The translations under genes were made by a program, and so were the position numbers. A stretch of DNA of 64,000 bases, taken from positions 1,178,001-1,242,000 of the forward strand of contig CAWINT010000002.1 of NCBI GenBank assembly GCA_963837515.1. Reading direction: 5' to 3'. The notes below the pieces were generated by a model that was not told the DNA's origin, did not search any database, and was given only the letters and a program-made list of their open reading frames with translations. Below, piece by piece: positions 1-8,761 of the stretch (positions are counted from its first letter, which is position 1; each line of letters opens with the position of its first letter). The DNA comes from RYN-230 sp963837515 (lineage in GTDB: Bacteria > Actinomycetota > Actinomycetes > Streptosporangiales > Streptosporangiaceae).

Positions 1-45
1 CCTGGCGCTTGGAGGCCTGGCCGCTGTGAGTCCCGGCCACCCGCC
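1..45 (+). promoter_or_regulatory. Possible 3' end of a cobalamin riboswitch
   Basis: The stretch around 24-43 (GAGTCCCGGCCACCCGCC) resembles the closing segment of AdoCbl riboswitches, usually of the form GAG..CGGA.ACCTGCC. It lies upstream of a cobalamin-synthesis gene on the same strand. The rest of the aptamer would be outside the window and the match is loose. About 215 bases between it and the gene hold no coding signal that I can see. Confidence 0.3.
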
Positions 46-261
46 AGGGCAGCGCAGCAGGGCCGGCCGGGTGGGCCGGTGGTGCCGGTCCGGGCCGCGG
101 CACGGCCGCCTGGCCGGCACGCGTCGCGCGGGTGACGTCTGCTAAAACCTTTTAGGAAGTCCGCCCCCGCCGCGCGTGCCGCCCCCGGGATACGGGTAGC
201 GTCGTGCCATGTTCCCCGCGTCACAGCTCCGGCCGGGGCCGCCCCGTCCCCGGGCCCGCCG

Positions 262-1884
262 GTGATTGGCCTGATCGCCGTCACCGCGGGCGGCCAGGGC
301 AGCGCCCAGCGGCTGGCCAGCGCCTGGCCGGGCCGGACGCGGAGCTACTTCGGCCCGCCCCGGCAGGCACTGCCCCGGGCCTGGGCCGAGTGCGACGGCC
401 TGGTCTGCTTCCTGGCCGTCGGCGCCACCGTGCGGCTCATCGCCCCGTTGCTCAACAGCAAGTGGACCGACCCGGCGGTGGTATGCATGGACGAGTCGGC
501 CCGGCGCGCGGTGGCGGTCGTCGGCGGCCACGCGGCCGGGGCGAACGCGCTGGCAACGCGGGTGGCCGAAGTGTTCGGGGCCGACGCGGTCATCACCACC
601 GCCACCGACGCGGCCAGCCTGCCCGGCCTGGACACGCTCGGCTGGCCGACCGAGGGCGCGATCGGGACGGTCAGCCGGGCGCTGCTGGACGGCCGGCCAG
701 TCCGCCTGGAGTCGGCCGAGACCTGGCCGCTGCCGACGCTGCCGGACACCGTGGGCGACGCGGGGGAGTACCGCATCCTGATCACCGACCAGATCACACC
801 GGCCGGGCCGCGTACCGCTATCCTGCGGCCGCCGTCGCTGGTCATCGGGGTGGATCCGGCCCCGGGCACGGCCGCCGGGGATATCCTGCGGCTGGCCGAC
901 AGCGCGCTGGGCGAGGCCGCCCTGTCGCCGGCCAGCGTGCTGGCGCTGGCGGTCCCCGAAGACCGGTGCGCCGAGCCGGGCCTGGCCGAAGCCGGCCTGC
1001 AGCGCGGCTGGCCGGTGCGCTGCCACCCGGCCGGGGGACCGGCCCGCAGCGAGGCGGCCGCGCTGGCCGCCGCCGATCAGCTCGTCGTGCCGGAGCGGGC
1101 GCTGGAGGGGGTGGCCGTGGCGGTGGCCCGGGCCCGTCCCCGCGGCCGGCTGGCCCTGATCGGCACCGGGCCCGGTGCCCGCGACCTGATCGCCCCGCGG
1201 GCCCTGGCGGAGCTGCGCCGGGCCTCGGTGGTGGCCGGCCTCGGCTGCTCCCTGGACCAGCTGGCCGACCTGCTCCGGCCCGGAACCCGCGTGCTCCGCC
1301 CCGGGGCGGCGCGCCGCGGCCGGGCGGACGGCCAGGAGGCGGCCGCGCAGCCGGTGCGGCAGGCAGTCGAGGAGGCTCGCCAGGGTCACGCGGTCGCGAT
1401 CGCGTTCCCCGCCGACCCGGGCGCGCACGCGCTGGCCAGCCTCGCGCTCACCCTGGCCGGCGCGGACATCGACGTGGTCGAGGTGCCCGGCATCACGGCC
1501 AGCCAGGCCTGCTCGGCCGCGCTGGGCGCCCCGCTGGGCGGCAGCAACGCGGTGCTCGCCCCGGCGCCGGGGACACCGTGGCCGGTCACCGAGGCCCAGG
1601 TCCGCGCGGTCGCCGAGGCCGACTTCGTGCTCACCTTCTGCCTGCCGCCCGGCAAGCCGGAAGACGCCCGGCTGGATGAGGTGCTGGGCATCGCTCGCCG
1701 CTGGCGCGGCCCGGGCACCCCGGTGGCGGTGGTGCGGGACACGGCGGGCGGGCCACCGCAGGCCCGGCTGACCACGCTGGGCGACCTGGAGACCTACGAG
1801 GTGGCGGAGCAGAGCATCCTCGTCATCGGGTCCAGCCGCACCCGCATCGTCGGCGGCCGGATGGTGACCGAGACGGGATGCTGA
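262..1884 (+). CDS. cobJ: CbiG-CobJ fusion: cobalt-precorrin-5A hydrolase / precorrin-3B C17-methyltransferase
   Basis: Bifunctional corrin-ring enzyme of cobalamin synthesis, cytoplasmic, 540 residues from a GTG start. Residues 1 to about 285 look like CbiG (the acetaldehyde-releasing hydrolase): an N-terminal module with VGATVRLIAPLL and VVGGHAAGANALA, then a C-terminal CbiG module starting near SLVIGVDPAPG. From about residue 290 a tetrapyrrole methylase domain follows, starting LALIGTGPGARDLIAPRAL and matching CobJ/CbiH, the SAM-dependent C17 methylation and ring-contraction enzyme. Such fusions are known in actinobacteria. The methylase carries FPADPGAHALA where SGDAGVYGMA-like sequence is usual, so it is somewhat divergent. 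It converges with ndh, whose stop lies 18 bases away. No other cob gene is in the window. Confidence 0.88.
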   Translation: MIGLIAVTAGGQGSAQRLASAWPGRTRSYFGPPRQALPRAWAECDGLVCFLAVGATVRLIAPLLNSKWTDPAVVCMDESARRAVAVVGGHAAGANALATRVAEVFGADAVITTATDAASLPGLDTLGWPTEGAIGTVSRALLDGRPVRLESAETWPLPTLPDTVGDAGEYRILITDQITPAGPRTAILRPPSLVIGVDPAPGTAAGDILRLADSALGEAALSPASVLALAVPEDRCAEPGLAEAGLQRGWPVRCHPAGGPARSEAAALAAADQLVVPERALEGVAVAVARARPRGRLALIGTGPGARDLIAPRALAELRRASVVAGLGCSLDQLADLLRPGTRVLRPGAARRGRADGQEAAAQPVRQAVEEARQGHAVAIAFPADPGAHALASLALTLAGADIDVVEVPGITASQACSAALGAPLGGSNAVLAPAPGTPWPVTEAQVRAVAEADFVLTFCLPPGKPEDARLDEVLGIARRWRGPGTPVAVVRDTAGGPPQARLTTLGDLETYEVAEQSILVIGSSRTRIVGGRMVTETGC

Positions 1885-1902
1885 GCCGCTTCCCGGCCGG
1901 CC

Positions 1903-3303
1903 TCAGCGGGCGTCGCGGCCGTCGCCGGCCGGCTCGCGCTGCGCCACCGGCTCGCCGGGTACCTGGCCGGCGGCCTGCTGCTCGTCCGGCCGCGGCCGGG
2001 CGGCGATCGGCCGGTCATGCGACATCGGCGGGGCGGTGCCCAGGCCGGTGGTGCCTGGCGCGGGCGGGTCGTCGCCGACGATGATGCCGCCGCCGCGCTG
2101 CCAGGACAGGTAGCGGTAGGACAGGTTGATCAGCGCGGTGATCCGGTTCCGGTTGCCGAGCAGGGTGATCAGGTGCAGCCCGAGCCAGGCGAACCAGGCC
2201 AGCGCGCCGCGGAACCGGATCGCGTGCGGCAGCTGCACCACCGCCGACCGGCTGCCGATGGTGGCCATGATGCCCTTGTCGTGGTACTGGAACGCCGTCG
2301 TCGGCTGCCCGGCCTCCAGCCGCCGGATCTGCGCGGCGGCGTGCTTGCCCATCTGGATGGCGGGCTGGGCCAGCTGCGGCAGCGGGGAGCCGTCGATGAG
2401 CGCGATGTCACCGATGGCGAAGATCCGGTCCTGGTGCTGGACCCGCAGGTCCGGGCCGGTCAGCAGGCGGCCGCCGCGGCCCTGCGGCAGCCCCCACCGC
2501 TGCGCCTCAGCCGGGCCGGAGATGCCGGCCGCCCAGGCGGTCAGGTCACTGCGCAGCCGCTCGCCGGTGTCCAGCACGATCGAGTCGGCGGTGATCTCCT
2601 TGATGGTCGAGTTGAGCCGTAGCTCCACCCCGCGGGCGCGCAGCTGCTGCGCGGTGTACTCGCGCAGCTTCGGCTCGAACGGGCCGAGCAGGGTGGGCGC
2701 CATCTCCACCAGGCGGATGTGCACGCAGCTGGGGTCCAGGTCGGGGTAGGACACCGGCAGGGCGATGTTCCGCAGGTCGGCCAGCGTCCCGGCCAGTTCC
2801 ACCCCGGTGGCGCCGCCGCCGACGATCGTGACGAACGTATCCTGGTGCGGCGCGGCGATGCTGAGCCGCTCCAGCCCGGCCAGGATGCGTTCGCGCAGGA
2901 TGACCGCGTCGTGCAGGGTGTACAGGCCGTAGCTGTGCTCGGCCGCCCCGGTGATGCCGTAGAAGGCGGCGGCCACCCCGGTGGCCAGGATGAGGTAGTC
3001 GTAGCCCAGCTGGCCACCGTCGGAGAAGAACGCGATCCGCGCCTGCGGGTCGATCGAGGTCAGCTCGCCGTGCCGGAACCGGGCGCGGTGCCGGTGCGCG
3101 AAGCCGCGCAGCGCGTAGGCCACGTCGCTCGGGGCCAGGCCGGCCGTGGCCACCTGGTACAGCAGCGGCTGGAACGAGGCGTAGATGTGCCGGTCGGCGA
3201 GCGTCACCCGGTAGCCGCGGCGGGACAGCTTGTCCACCGCGGACAGCCCGCCGAACCCCGCCCCGACGACCAGTACCCGAGGTGCGTCTTCTCGTACTGT
3301 CAC
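1903..3303 (-). CDS. ndh: Type II NADH dehydrogenase (NDH-2)
   Basis: Single-subunit FAD enzyme that oxidises NADH and reduces quinone at the inner face of the membrane without pumping protons. It has 466 residues from a GTG start. The FAD-binding motif VVGAGFGG is at residues 12-19 and the NADH-binding motif VTIVGGGATGVELAG is near residue 160. The signature VYDYLILATG-like segment (YDYLILATGVAAAF) and the C-terminal FAIGDIALIDG motif are present. A hydrophobic C-terminal segment (ALAWFAWLGLHLITLLGNR) fits peripheral membrane attachment. The last 50 or so residues are rich in Pro, Arg and Gln and are probably disordered. Monocistronic, convergent with the cobJ fusion. Confidence 0.93.
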   Translation of the reverse strand: MTVREDAPRVLVVGAGFGGLSAVDKLSRRGYRVTLADRHIYASFQPLLYQVATAGLAPSDVAYALRGFAHRHRARFRHGELTSIDPQARIAFFSDGGQLGYDYLILATGVAAAFYGITGAAEHSYGLYTLHDAVILRERILAGLERLSIAAPHQDTFVTIVGGGATGVELAGTLADLRNIALPVSYPDLDPSCVHIRLVEMAPTLLGPFEPKLREYTAQQLRARGVELRLNSTIKEITADSIVLDTGERLRSDLTAWAAGISGPAEAQRWGLPQGRGGRLLTGPDLRVQHQDRIFAIGDIALIDGSPLPQLAQPAIQMGKHAAAQIRRLEAGQPTTAFQYHDKGIMATIGSRSAVVQLPHAIRFRGALAWFAWLGLHLITLLGNRNRITALINLSYRYLSWQRGGGIIVGDDPPAPGTTGLGTAPPMSHDRPIAARPRPDEQQAAGQVPGEPVAQREPAGDGRDAR

Positions 3304-3348
3304 TATGGCTCGCTACCCATGGCCGGTCCGGTATTCCTTCATCTCAGG

Positions 3349-4464
3349 TTAAATCTGCGCTCCGGCGGTCACCGCGGCGGCCCGGGCGGAGACGTCGGCC
3401 AGGCGGCCGGTGGCCCGCAGCGCCGCCCGCTGGAAGGCCGCGCCGTTGCCCCGGGCCTGCAGCTCGCGGAGCAGCCCGGCCGCCACGGCGTGGTCCCCGG
3501 CGTCGCGCAGCGCCGCACCGCCGTGCTGCAGCACGGCGTCCAGCGCGGCGGCGGCCGGCACCGGGCGGAAGGTGACCGGGTGCAGCAGGTCGCCGTCCAG
3601 CCCGGAGCGGCTGGCCCGCCAGGCGGCCAGCCGCAGCAGCTCAGGGCGGGTCCGCCGGCCCGGCTCGCCCCGCCGCCAGGCCCGCACCTCCGTCTCCACC
3701 AGGGCCCGGATCAGCGCCGCGAGCAGCACCGCGTCCTCAGCGCGCAGGCATACGTCGGCGATGCGGACTTCCAGGGTTGGGTAGCGCTGGGACAGCCGCG
3801 CGTCGAAGTACACCATGCCGGTATCGAGCAGCGTTCCGGTCGCCACCATGTCCGCCACGCCCGCGCGGTACGCCCGGGCCGACCCGAACCACTCGGTGGG
3901 CCCGGCGCACGGCCACCGGCCCCACGCCTGGTAGCGGAAGCTGGCGTAGGAACTGTCCGCGCCCTGCCAGAACGGTGAGTTGGCGCTCAGCGCCAGCAGC
4001 GGCGCCAGCCAGGGCTGGATGCGGTCCAGCGCGGCCACGCCTTCCTCATCGTCGGCCACCGCCACGTGCACGTGGCAGCCGCAGGTGAGCTGCTCCTGCG
4101 CGGTGAGCCCGAACGCCTCGGCCATGGCCCGGTACCGGGGCTTGCCGGTCAGCTGGGGCTCGACCGGGACCGGTGCGGTGCCGACCGCGGCCACCGCGAC
4201 GCCGATCGGCTGCGCCGCCGCGGCGGCCGCGGACCGGCACCGCCGCAGTTCCCGGCCTAGCTCGTCCAGTGTGCCGCACGGCTCGGTGCTGGTCTCCACC
4301 TGCTGCAGCTGCAGCTCGAAGTCGAGGTCGCCGTCGGCGGCCGGGGTGGCGGGCCGGGCCGCCCCGGCCGCTTGGAGCACCGCCCCGGCCACCGCCCGCG
4401 GCTGGCCGGTAGCCGGCTCGACGAGCAGCAGTTCTTCCTCGACCCCGACGCTGCGCAGCTCCAT
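3349..4464 (-). CDS. YbdK-type carboxylate-amine ligase (glutamate-cysteine ligase family 2)
   Basis: ATP-dependent enzyme of the glutamate-cysteine ligase-like family (YbdK/EgtA superfamily), 371 residues, cytosolic. The ATG at 4464 is chosen because the protein then begins MELRSVGVEEELLLVE, the conserved opening of YbdK proteins. Sequence upstream in the same frame is low-complexity and non-homologous. The motif CGCHVHVAVAD (around residue 126) and SANSPFWQGADSSYASFR (about 155-172) match substrate and metal-binding segments of the family, as does PTLEVRIADVCLRAEDAVLLAAL. The physiological substrate is usually unknown; YbdK itself has weak glutamate-cysteine ligase activity. It is divergent from the GH12 gene, with 310 bases between the starts. 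Confidence 0.85.
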   Translation of the reverse strand: MELRSVGVEEELLLVEPATGQPRAVAGAVLQAAGAARPATPAADGDLDFELQLQQVETSTEPCGTLDELGRELRRCRSAAAAAAQPIGVAVAAVGTAPVPVEPQLTGKPRYRAMAEAFGLTAQEQLTCGCHVHVAVADDEEGVAALDRIQPWLAPLLALSANSPFWQGADSSYASFRYQAWGRWPCAGPTEWFGSARAYRAGVADMVATGTLLDTGMVYFDARLSQRYPTLEVRIADVCLRAEDAVLLAALIRALVETEVRAWRRGEPGRRTRPELLRLAAWRASRSGLDGDLLHPVTFRPVPAAAALDAVLQHGGAALRDAGDHAVAAGLLRELQARGNGAAFQRAALRATGRLADVSARAAAVTAGAQI

Positions 4465-4774
4465 CCGCCCAGCATGCCCGCTGGCCCGCAGCCCCGGGCG
4501 GGCGAAACCCAGACGTAATACAGCAACGGTGCCGGGCAGGCACCGGCCGGCGCTGGATCGTTCCTGAAACAACCTGCCGGATGCGTTCCGGGAAATTTTC
4601 AGCTTAACGAAACTCGCCCGGCCCGCTGACCTGCGCCCCCCGGCCCGGCCGGCGGCGGTCGCTGCCAGCCGGCCACGCCGCCGGATTACGGTGTGCCGCA
4701 CCGGGCCGGCGGACCGTGGTGCGAGGTGGCGCATCCGCCGTGCTGGGCGGGGCGGGCGACGAAGGGGAACGCAG

Positions 4775-5959
4775 ATGCGGTTGACACACCCACTCAGGAA
4801 GACGGCGGCCGCCGCGGCGGCCACGCTCGCCGCGGCCACGGTGCTCGCGCTGGGCGCGGCCCACGCCGGCGCCGCGACCAGCACGCTCTGTAATTCGCAG
4901 ACCGCGACGGTGGCGGGCGGAAGCTACATCGTGCAGAACAACGAATGGGGCTCCGGCGCGTCGGAGTGCATCACCACCGACGGCAACGCCGACTTCACCG
5001 TGGCCAACTCGGCCATCAGCAACGCGACGAACGGCGCCCCCGGCGGCTACCCGTCCATCTACGCCGGCTGCCACTGGGGCGCCTGCACCTCGGGCGGCCT
5101 GTCGGCCAGCCCCGTCCAGGTGTCCGCGCTGACCTCCGGCAAGGTCACCACCAGCTGGAGCACGACGCAGACCGGGAACGGCGCCTACGACGTGGCCTAC
5201 GACATCTGGTACAACCAGACACCCACCACGACCGGCCAGCCGAACGGCACCGAGATGATGGTGTGGCTGAACCATAACGGCCCGGTGCAGCCGTTCGGCT
5301 CGCAGGTGGCCACGAACGTGAGCATCGGCGGGCGGACGTACAACGTCTGGTACGGCACCCAGTCCACCTGGGACACGGTCAGCTACGTCATGACCAGTGG
5401 CACCACCTCGGTCAGTAACCTGGACCTCAGCCCGCTGACCCAGGACATGGTCAGCCGGGGCTACACCCAGCGCAGCTGGTACCTGATCGACGTGGAGGCC
5501 GGCTTCGAGCTCTGGCAGGGCGGCGCGGGCCTCGCCACCAACTCCTTCTCGGTGAACGTCAACGGGTCCGGCCCGTCGCCGTCGCCCAGCCCGACCCGGA
5601 CCACCTCGCCCAGCCCGTCGCCGAGCCCGTCGCCCAGCTCCACCGGGACCGGCGGATCCGGCGCCTGCACGGCCAGCTACTCCGTGGTGAACAGCTGGCC
5701 GGGCGGATTCCAGGGCCAGGTGGTGGTGCGCAACACCGGCTCAGCCGCGCTGAACGGCTGGGACCTGGGCTGGACGTTCCCGGGCAGCCAGCGGATCAGC
5801 AGCCTGTGGAACGGCAGCTACACCCAGTCCGGGGCGGCGGTCACCGTCAGCAACGCCTCTTACGACGGCAGCATCTCCCCGGGTGGCACCGTCACGGTCG
5901 GCTTCACCGCCACCTACAGCGGCAGCAACGCCGCGCCGGCCAGCGTCTCGTGCAGTTAG
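4775..5959 (+). CDS. Secreted GH12 endo-beta-1,4-glucanase with CBM2
   Basis: Extracellular cellulase, 394 residues. The ATG at 4775 has a GAAGGGGA ribosome-binding site 8 bases upstream and opens a classical signal peptide (RKTAAAAAATLAAATVLALGAAHAGA, cleavage near residue 33). GH12 domain about 35-262: nucleophile candidate E160 in NGTEMMVWL and acid/base candidate E245 in AGFELW. A Pro-Ser linker rich in PSPSPSP (about 264-290) joins a C-terminal CBM2 cellulose-binding domain (about 293-394) that starts CTASYSVVNSWPGGFQGQV and has the paired cysteines typical of CBM2a. Followed by a strong hairpin terminator. The 310-base upstream region holds no clear CebR-type operator by eye. Confidence 0.95.
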   Translation: MRLTHPLRKTAAAAAATLAAATVLALGAAHAGAATSTLCNSQTATVAGGSYIVQNNEWGSGASECITTDGNADFTVANSAISNATNGAPGGYPSIYAGCHWGACTSGGLSASPVQVSALTSGKVTTSWSTTQTGNGAYDVAYDIWYNQTPTTTGQPNGTEMMVWLNHNGPVQPFGSQVATNVSIGGRTYNVWYGTQSTWDTVSYVMTSGTTSVSNLDLSPLTQDMVSRGYTQRSWYLIDVEAGFELWQGGAGLATNSFSVNVNGSGPSPSPSPTRTTSPSPSPSPSPSSTGTGGSGACTASYSVVNSWPGGFQGQVVVRNTGSAALNGWDLGWTFPGSQRISSLWNGSYTQSGAAVTVSNASYDGSISPGGTVTVGFTATYSGSNAAPASVSCS

Positions 5960-6001
5960 GCCGTTACCGGCGGCCAGCGAAGAAGTGAGGTAAGCCTCAA
6001 G

Positions 6002-6035
6002 CGGGGGTGCCCAGGGACAGCACTGGGCACCCCCG
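6002..6035 (+). terminator. Hairpin terminator after the GH12 gene
   Basis: Perfect 13-bp stem: CGGGGGTGCCCAG (6002-6014) pairs with CTGGGCACCCCCG (6023-6035) around an 8-base loop. There is no T-run, as is common for actinobacterial terminators. It separates the cellulase gene from the phosphoesterase gene 92 bases downstream. Confidence 0.85.
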
Positions 6036-6126
6036 ATTCCGGGTAGTTTCCCGGCCGGGGGCCGGTTTGCGCCGACAGCGGCGCTTGGTACCGGACGCCT
6101 GGTTCCGGCCAGCGAGAGGCTTACGG

Positions 6127-7740
6127 ATGGTAACGAGGCGCGCCCGCGTCTGGCGGTGGTACGCGCTGCTGGGCGGCCTGCTGCTGACCGCGCTGGTGGC
6201 CGCCTGCACGGCGCCGGCCGCCCGCCCGCCGCCCGGGGCACCGGTCAAGCGGGCCCCGGCCAACCAGGTCGCGGGCGGCCCCACCGGTCACTACCTGGTC
6301 CCGTCCGGCATTCACAAGATCAAGCACGTGATCATCGTGATGCAGGAGAACCGGTCGTTCGACAGCTACTTCGGCACCTTCCCCGGCGCCGACGGCATCC
6401 CGGTGCGCGGCGGCCAGCCCGCGGTGTGCGTGCCCGGCCCGCACGGCGGGTGCACCCGGCCCTACCACGACCGGGCCGACCGGAACGGCGGTGGCCCGCA
6501 CGGCGAGGCCAACGCGATCGCCGACGTGAACCGCGGCCGGATGAACGGGTTCATCAAGCAGTGGGCGGCCTTCAAGTCCACCTGCCACGTCTTCGCCGAC
6601 CCGGCCTGCGCGGTCACCAGGTCGCCGGACGTGATGGGCTACCACACGGCGGCGGAGATCCCCAACTACTGGGCCTACGCCAAGGAGTTCACCCTCGACG
6701 ACCACATGTTCGAGCCGGTCAGGTCGTGGTCGCTGCCGGACCACCTGTACCTGGTCTCGGAATGGTCGGCCAGGTGCCGCAACCGGTCCGCCATGAGCTG
6801 TGCCACCAACATCGTCGGCCCCTACCAGGTAACGCGGTTCGAGCGGGCGGTGGACCGGGAACTGCGCACCGGCAAGACGTCGATCGACTTCGCCTGGACC
6901 GACCTGACCTGGCTGCTGTACCTGCACCACGTGAGCTGGGCCTACTACCTGCAGGCGGGCACCCAGCCGGACTGCGCCGACGACTCGGCGGAGACCTGCG
7001 CCGCGGTCAGGCAGAACAGCTACACGCCCGGCATCTGGAACCCGCTGCCACTGTTCGGCGACGTGCACGCCGACCACCAGCTCGGCAACATCCGCACGCT
7101 GGCCAGCTACCTGCGGGCGGCCCGGGCCGGGACGCTCCCGGCGGTCAGCTGGGTCACCCCGTCCGGGGCGAACAGCGACCACCCGCCGGCCAGCGTGCAC
7201 CGCGGCCAGGCGTACGTCACCGCCGTCATCAACGCCGCGATGAAGAGCCCGGACTGGAACTCCACCGCCATCTTCCTGGCCTGGGACGACTGGGGCGGCT
7301 TCTACGACCACGTCGTGCCGCCCGCCGTGGACCAGGCGGGCTACGGCCTCCGGGTACCCGCCATCACGATCTCGCCGTACGCCCGCAAGGGGTCCATCGA
7401 CCACCAGGTGCTGTCCAGTGACGCCTACCTCAAGTTCATCGAGGACGACTTCCTGCACGGCGCCCGGCTGAACCCGCAGACGGACGGCCGCCCCGACCCG
7501 CGCCCCGACGTCCGGGAGGACGAGCCGATCCTGGGCAACCTGGTGGGTGACTTCGATTTCAGCCAGCCGCCGCGGCCGCCGGTGCTGCTGCCCACCAACC
7601 CGCCGAGCGACTCCCCGGACCTGCCGGCCTACTTCCTGCTGCATCCCGCCTGCCGCGGCTGCACCGGGGTGCTGGCCGGGACGCCCGACGCGGCGGGGCC
7701 GGACTGGGCGCAGACCGGGCGGCCCCTCGCCGGGCGCTGA
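6127..7740 (+). CDS. Lipoprotein phosphoesterase (phospholipase C / acid phosphatase family)
   Basis: Exported alkaline phosphatase-superfamily enzyme (Pfam Phosphoesterase) that cleaves phosphoesters or phospholipids outside the membrane, 537 residues. The ATG at 6127 is preferred because it places a lipoprotein signal at the N-terminus (WWYALL-like hydrophobic core, then lipobox LVAAC with the lipidated Cys near residue 25) and has GAGAGG upstream. The family opening IKHVIIVMQENRSFDSYFG sits at about residues 62-80 with the metal-binding EN-S-FD. FLAWDDWGGFYDHVVPP and VPAITISPYARKG are further family motifs. A small hairpin (GGGCGC / GCGCCC, 7732-7746) overlaps the stop codon. Substrate not deducible. 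Confidence 0.87.
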   Translation: MVTRRARVWRWYALLGGLLLTALVAACTAPAARPPPGAPVKRAPANQVAGGPTGHYLVPSGIHKIKHVIIVMQENRSFDSYFGTFPGADGIPVRGGQPAVCVPGPHGGCTRPYHDRADRNGGGPHGEANAIADVNRGRMNGFIKQWAAFKSTCHVFADPACAVTRSPDVMGYHTAAEIPNYWAYAKEFTLDDHMFEPVRSWSLPDHLYLVSEWSARCRNRSAMSCATNIVGPYQVTRFERAVDRELRTGKTSIDFAWTDLTWLLYLHHVSWAYYLQAGTQPDCADDSAETCAAVRQNSYTPGIWNPLPLFGDVHADHQLGNIRTLASYLRAARAGTLPAVSWVTPSGANSDHPPASVHRGQAYVTAVINAAMKSPDWNSTAIFLAWDDWGGFYDHVVPPAVDQAGYGLRVPAITISPYARKGSIDHQVLSSDAYLKFIEDDFLHGARLNPQTDGRPDPRPDVREDEPILGNLVGDFDFSQPPRPPVLLPTNPPSDSPDLPAYFLLHPACRGCTGVLAGTPDAAGPDWAQTGRPLAGR

Positions 7741-7784
7741 GCGCCCGCGCCCGGCGGCCCGGGCCCGCCTTCTCGCCGGACCGC

Positions 7785-8699
7785 TCACTGGCCGCGCACC
7801 GGCACCGGGACGGCGGGCGGGAGGCCGAACCGCGGGTACAGGTGATCGAGGTGGAAGCGGGTGATGGCGCTGATCCGCGGGCCGCTCATGCCGAGCACGA
7901 ACAGCCCGGCCGGGGCGGCGGTCATCCCGCCCGGTGCGCTGAGGTAGCTGCCCAGCGCCGGCTGGGTGTTGGCGCGAGCGGCCCGCAGGACCACCGCGCG
8001 GGAACCGCGGAAGCCGAAGCTGGCCCGCAGGAAGGACCGGATGGCCGCGGGGCCGTTGTACTGGTGCGGCGCGGGCGGCATGGACAGCCACGCGTCGTCG
8101 GTGAGCAGCGCGATCAGCGCGTCGACGTCCGCGGCGAGGTAGGCGTCGGCGAACCGGCGGGCGAGATCTCGTTCGGTGTCCGCCGGCGGGCGCGCCGCGG
8201 CCCGGCCCGGCCCATCCGGCCCATCCGGGCCGTCGTGGCCCAGCGCCGCGCGGGCGCGCTGCAGCGCCCCCTTGACCGCCGCCGGGCCGGTGCCGAGGAT
8301 CCCGGCCGCTTCGGTGCCGGTGAAGCCGAGCACGTCGCAGAGCAGCAGGGCGGCGGTCTGCCGGGGCGGCAGCCGCTGCACGCCGGCCACGAACGCCAGC
8401 TCGATGGCCTCCCGGGCCAGGTAACGGGCATCCGGGCCGGGCGCCGTCTCCGGTACGCCGTCCAGCAGGTCGTCCGGGTACGGCTGCAGCCAGGTGATCT
8501 CGCCGCGCCGGGTCGGCTCGGGCGGCTGGAACGGCGGCACCGGCTCGGCCGGGATCCGGCGGCGCCCGGAGCGCCGCGCGTTCAGGCACTGGTTGGTGGC
8601 GATGCGGTACAGCCAGGACCGCACCGAGGACCGGCCTTCGAACCCGGGCAGGCCGCGCCAGGCCGCCAGCAGCGTCTCCTGCAGCGCGTCCTCCGCGTC
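7785..8699 (-). pseudogene. ECF sigma factor (SigG/TIGR02960-like), 3' part, split by the integrated element
   Basis: C-terminal 302 residues of an extracytoplasmic-function sigma factor. Reading from the element boundary (8699) the frame gives the end of region 2 (EDALQETLLAAWRGLPGFEG), then RSWLYRIATNQCLNARR, the WLQPYPDDLLD segment typical of this ECF group, region 4 (QRLPPRQTAALLLCDVLGFTGTEAAG) and a SnoaL-like C-terminal domain (about 115 residues). The first 42 codons lie at 17168-17293 on the same strand. Joining them at the shared CGCGTC core gives LGSLTDA-EDALQ in frame, about 344 residues, the usual family length. Both halves are free of stops, so the insertion is either recent or reversible. 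A GTG at 8624 could start a truncated protein lacking most of the -10-binding region. Confidence 0.9.
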
Positions 8700-8716
8700 A
8701 GCGAACAGTGAATTAG
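8694..8716. other. attL of the integrated element
   Basis: Host sigma-factor sequence ends in the core CGCGTC (8694-8699). The element-side arm is AGCGAACAGTGAATTAG (8700-8716). Its reverse complement, CTAATTCACTGTTCG, matches the opposite arm at the right end (CTTATTCAGTTTTTC, from 17154) at 10 of the first 13 positions. The rebuilt attP is thus an imperfect dyad centred in the core, the form bound by large serine integrases. Confidence 0.75.
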
Positions 8717-8761
8717 GCTAATATCTGGGATGTCAGGCTCACCAGCCACCAGGAGCATCCC

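Noticed and set aside
6121..8589. Very long minus-strand open frame (about 820 codons) opposite the phosphoesterase gene
   Set aside because: Typical high-GC shadow: Arg/Pro/Gly-rich, no domain, runs through a lipoprotein gene with clear motifs and through the sigma gene in another frame.
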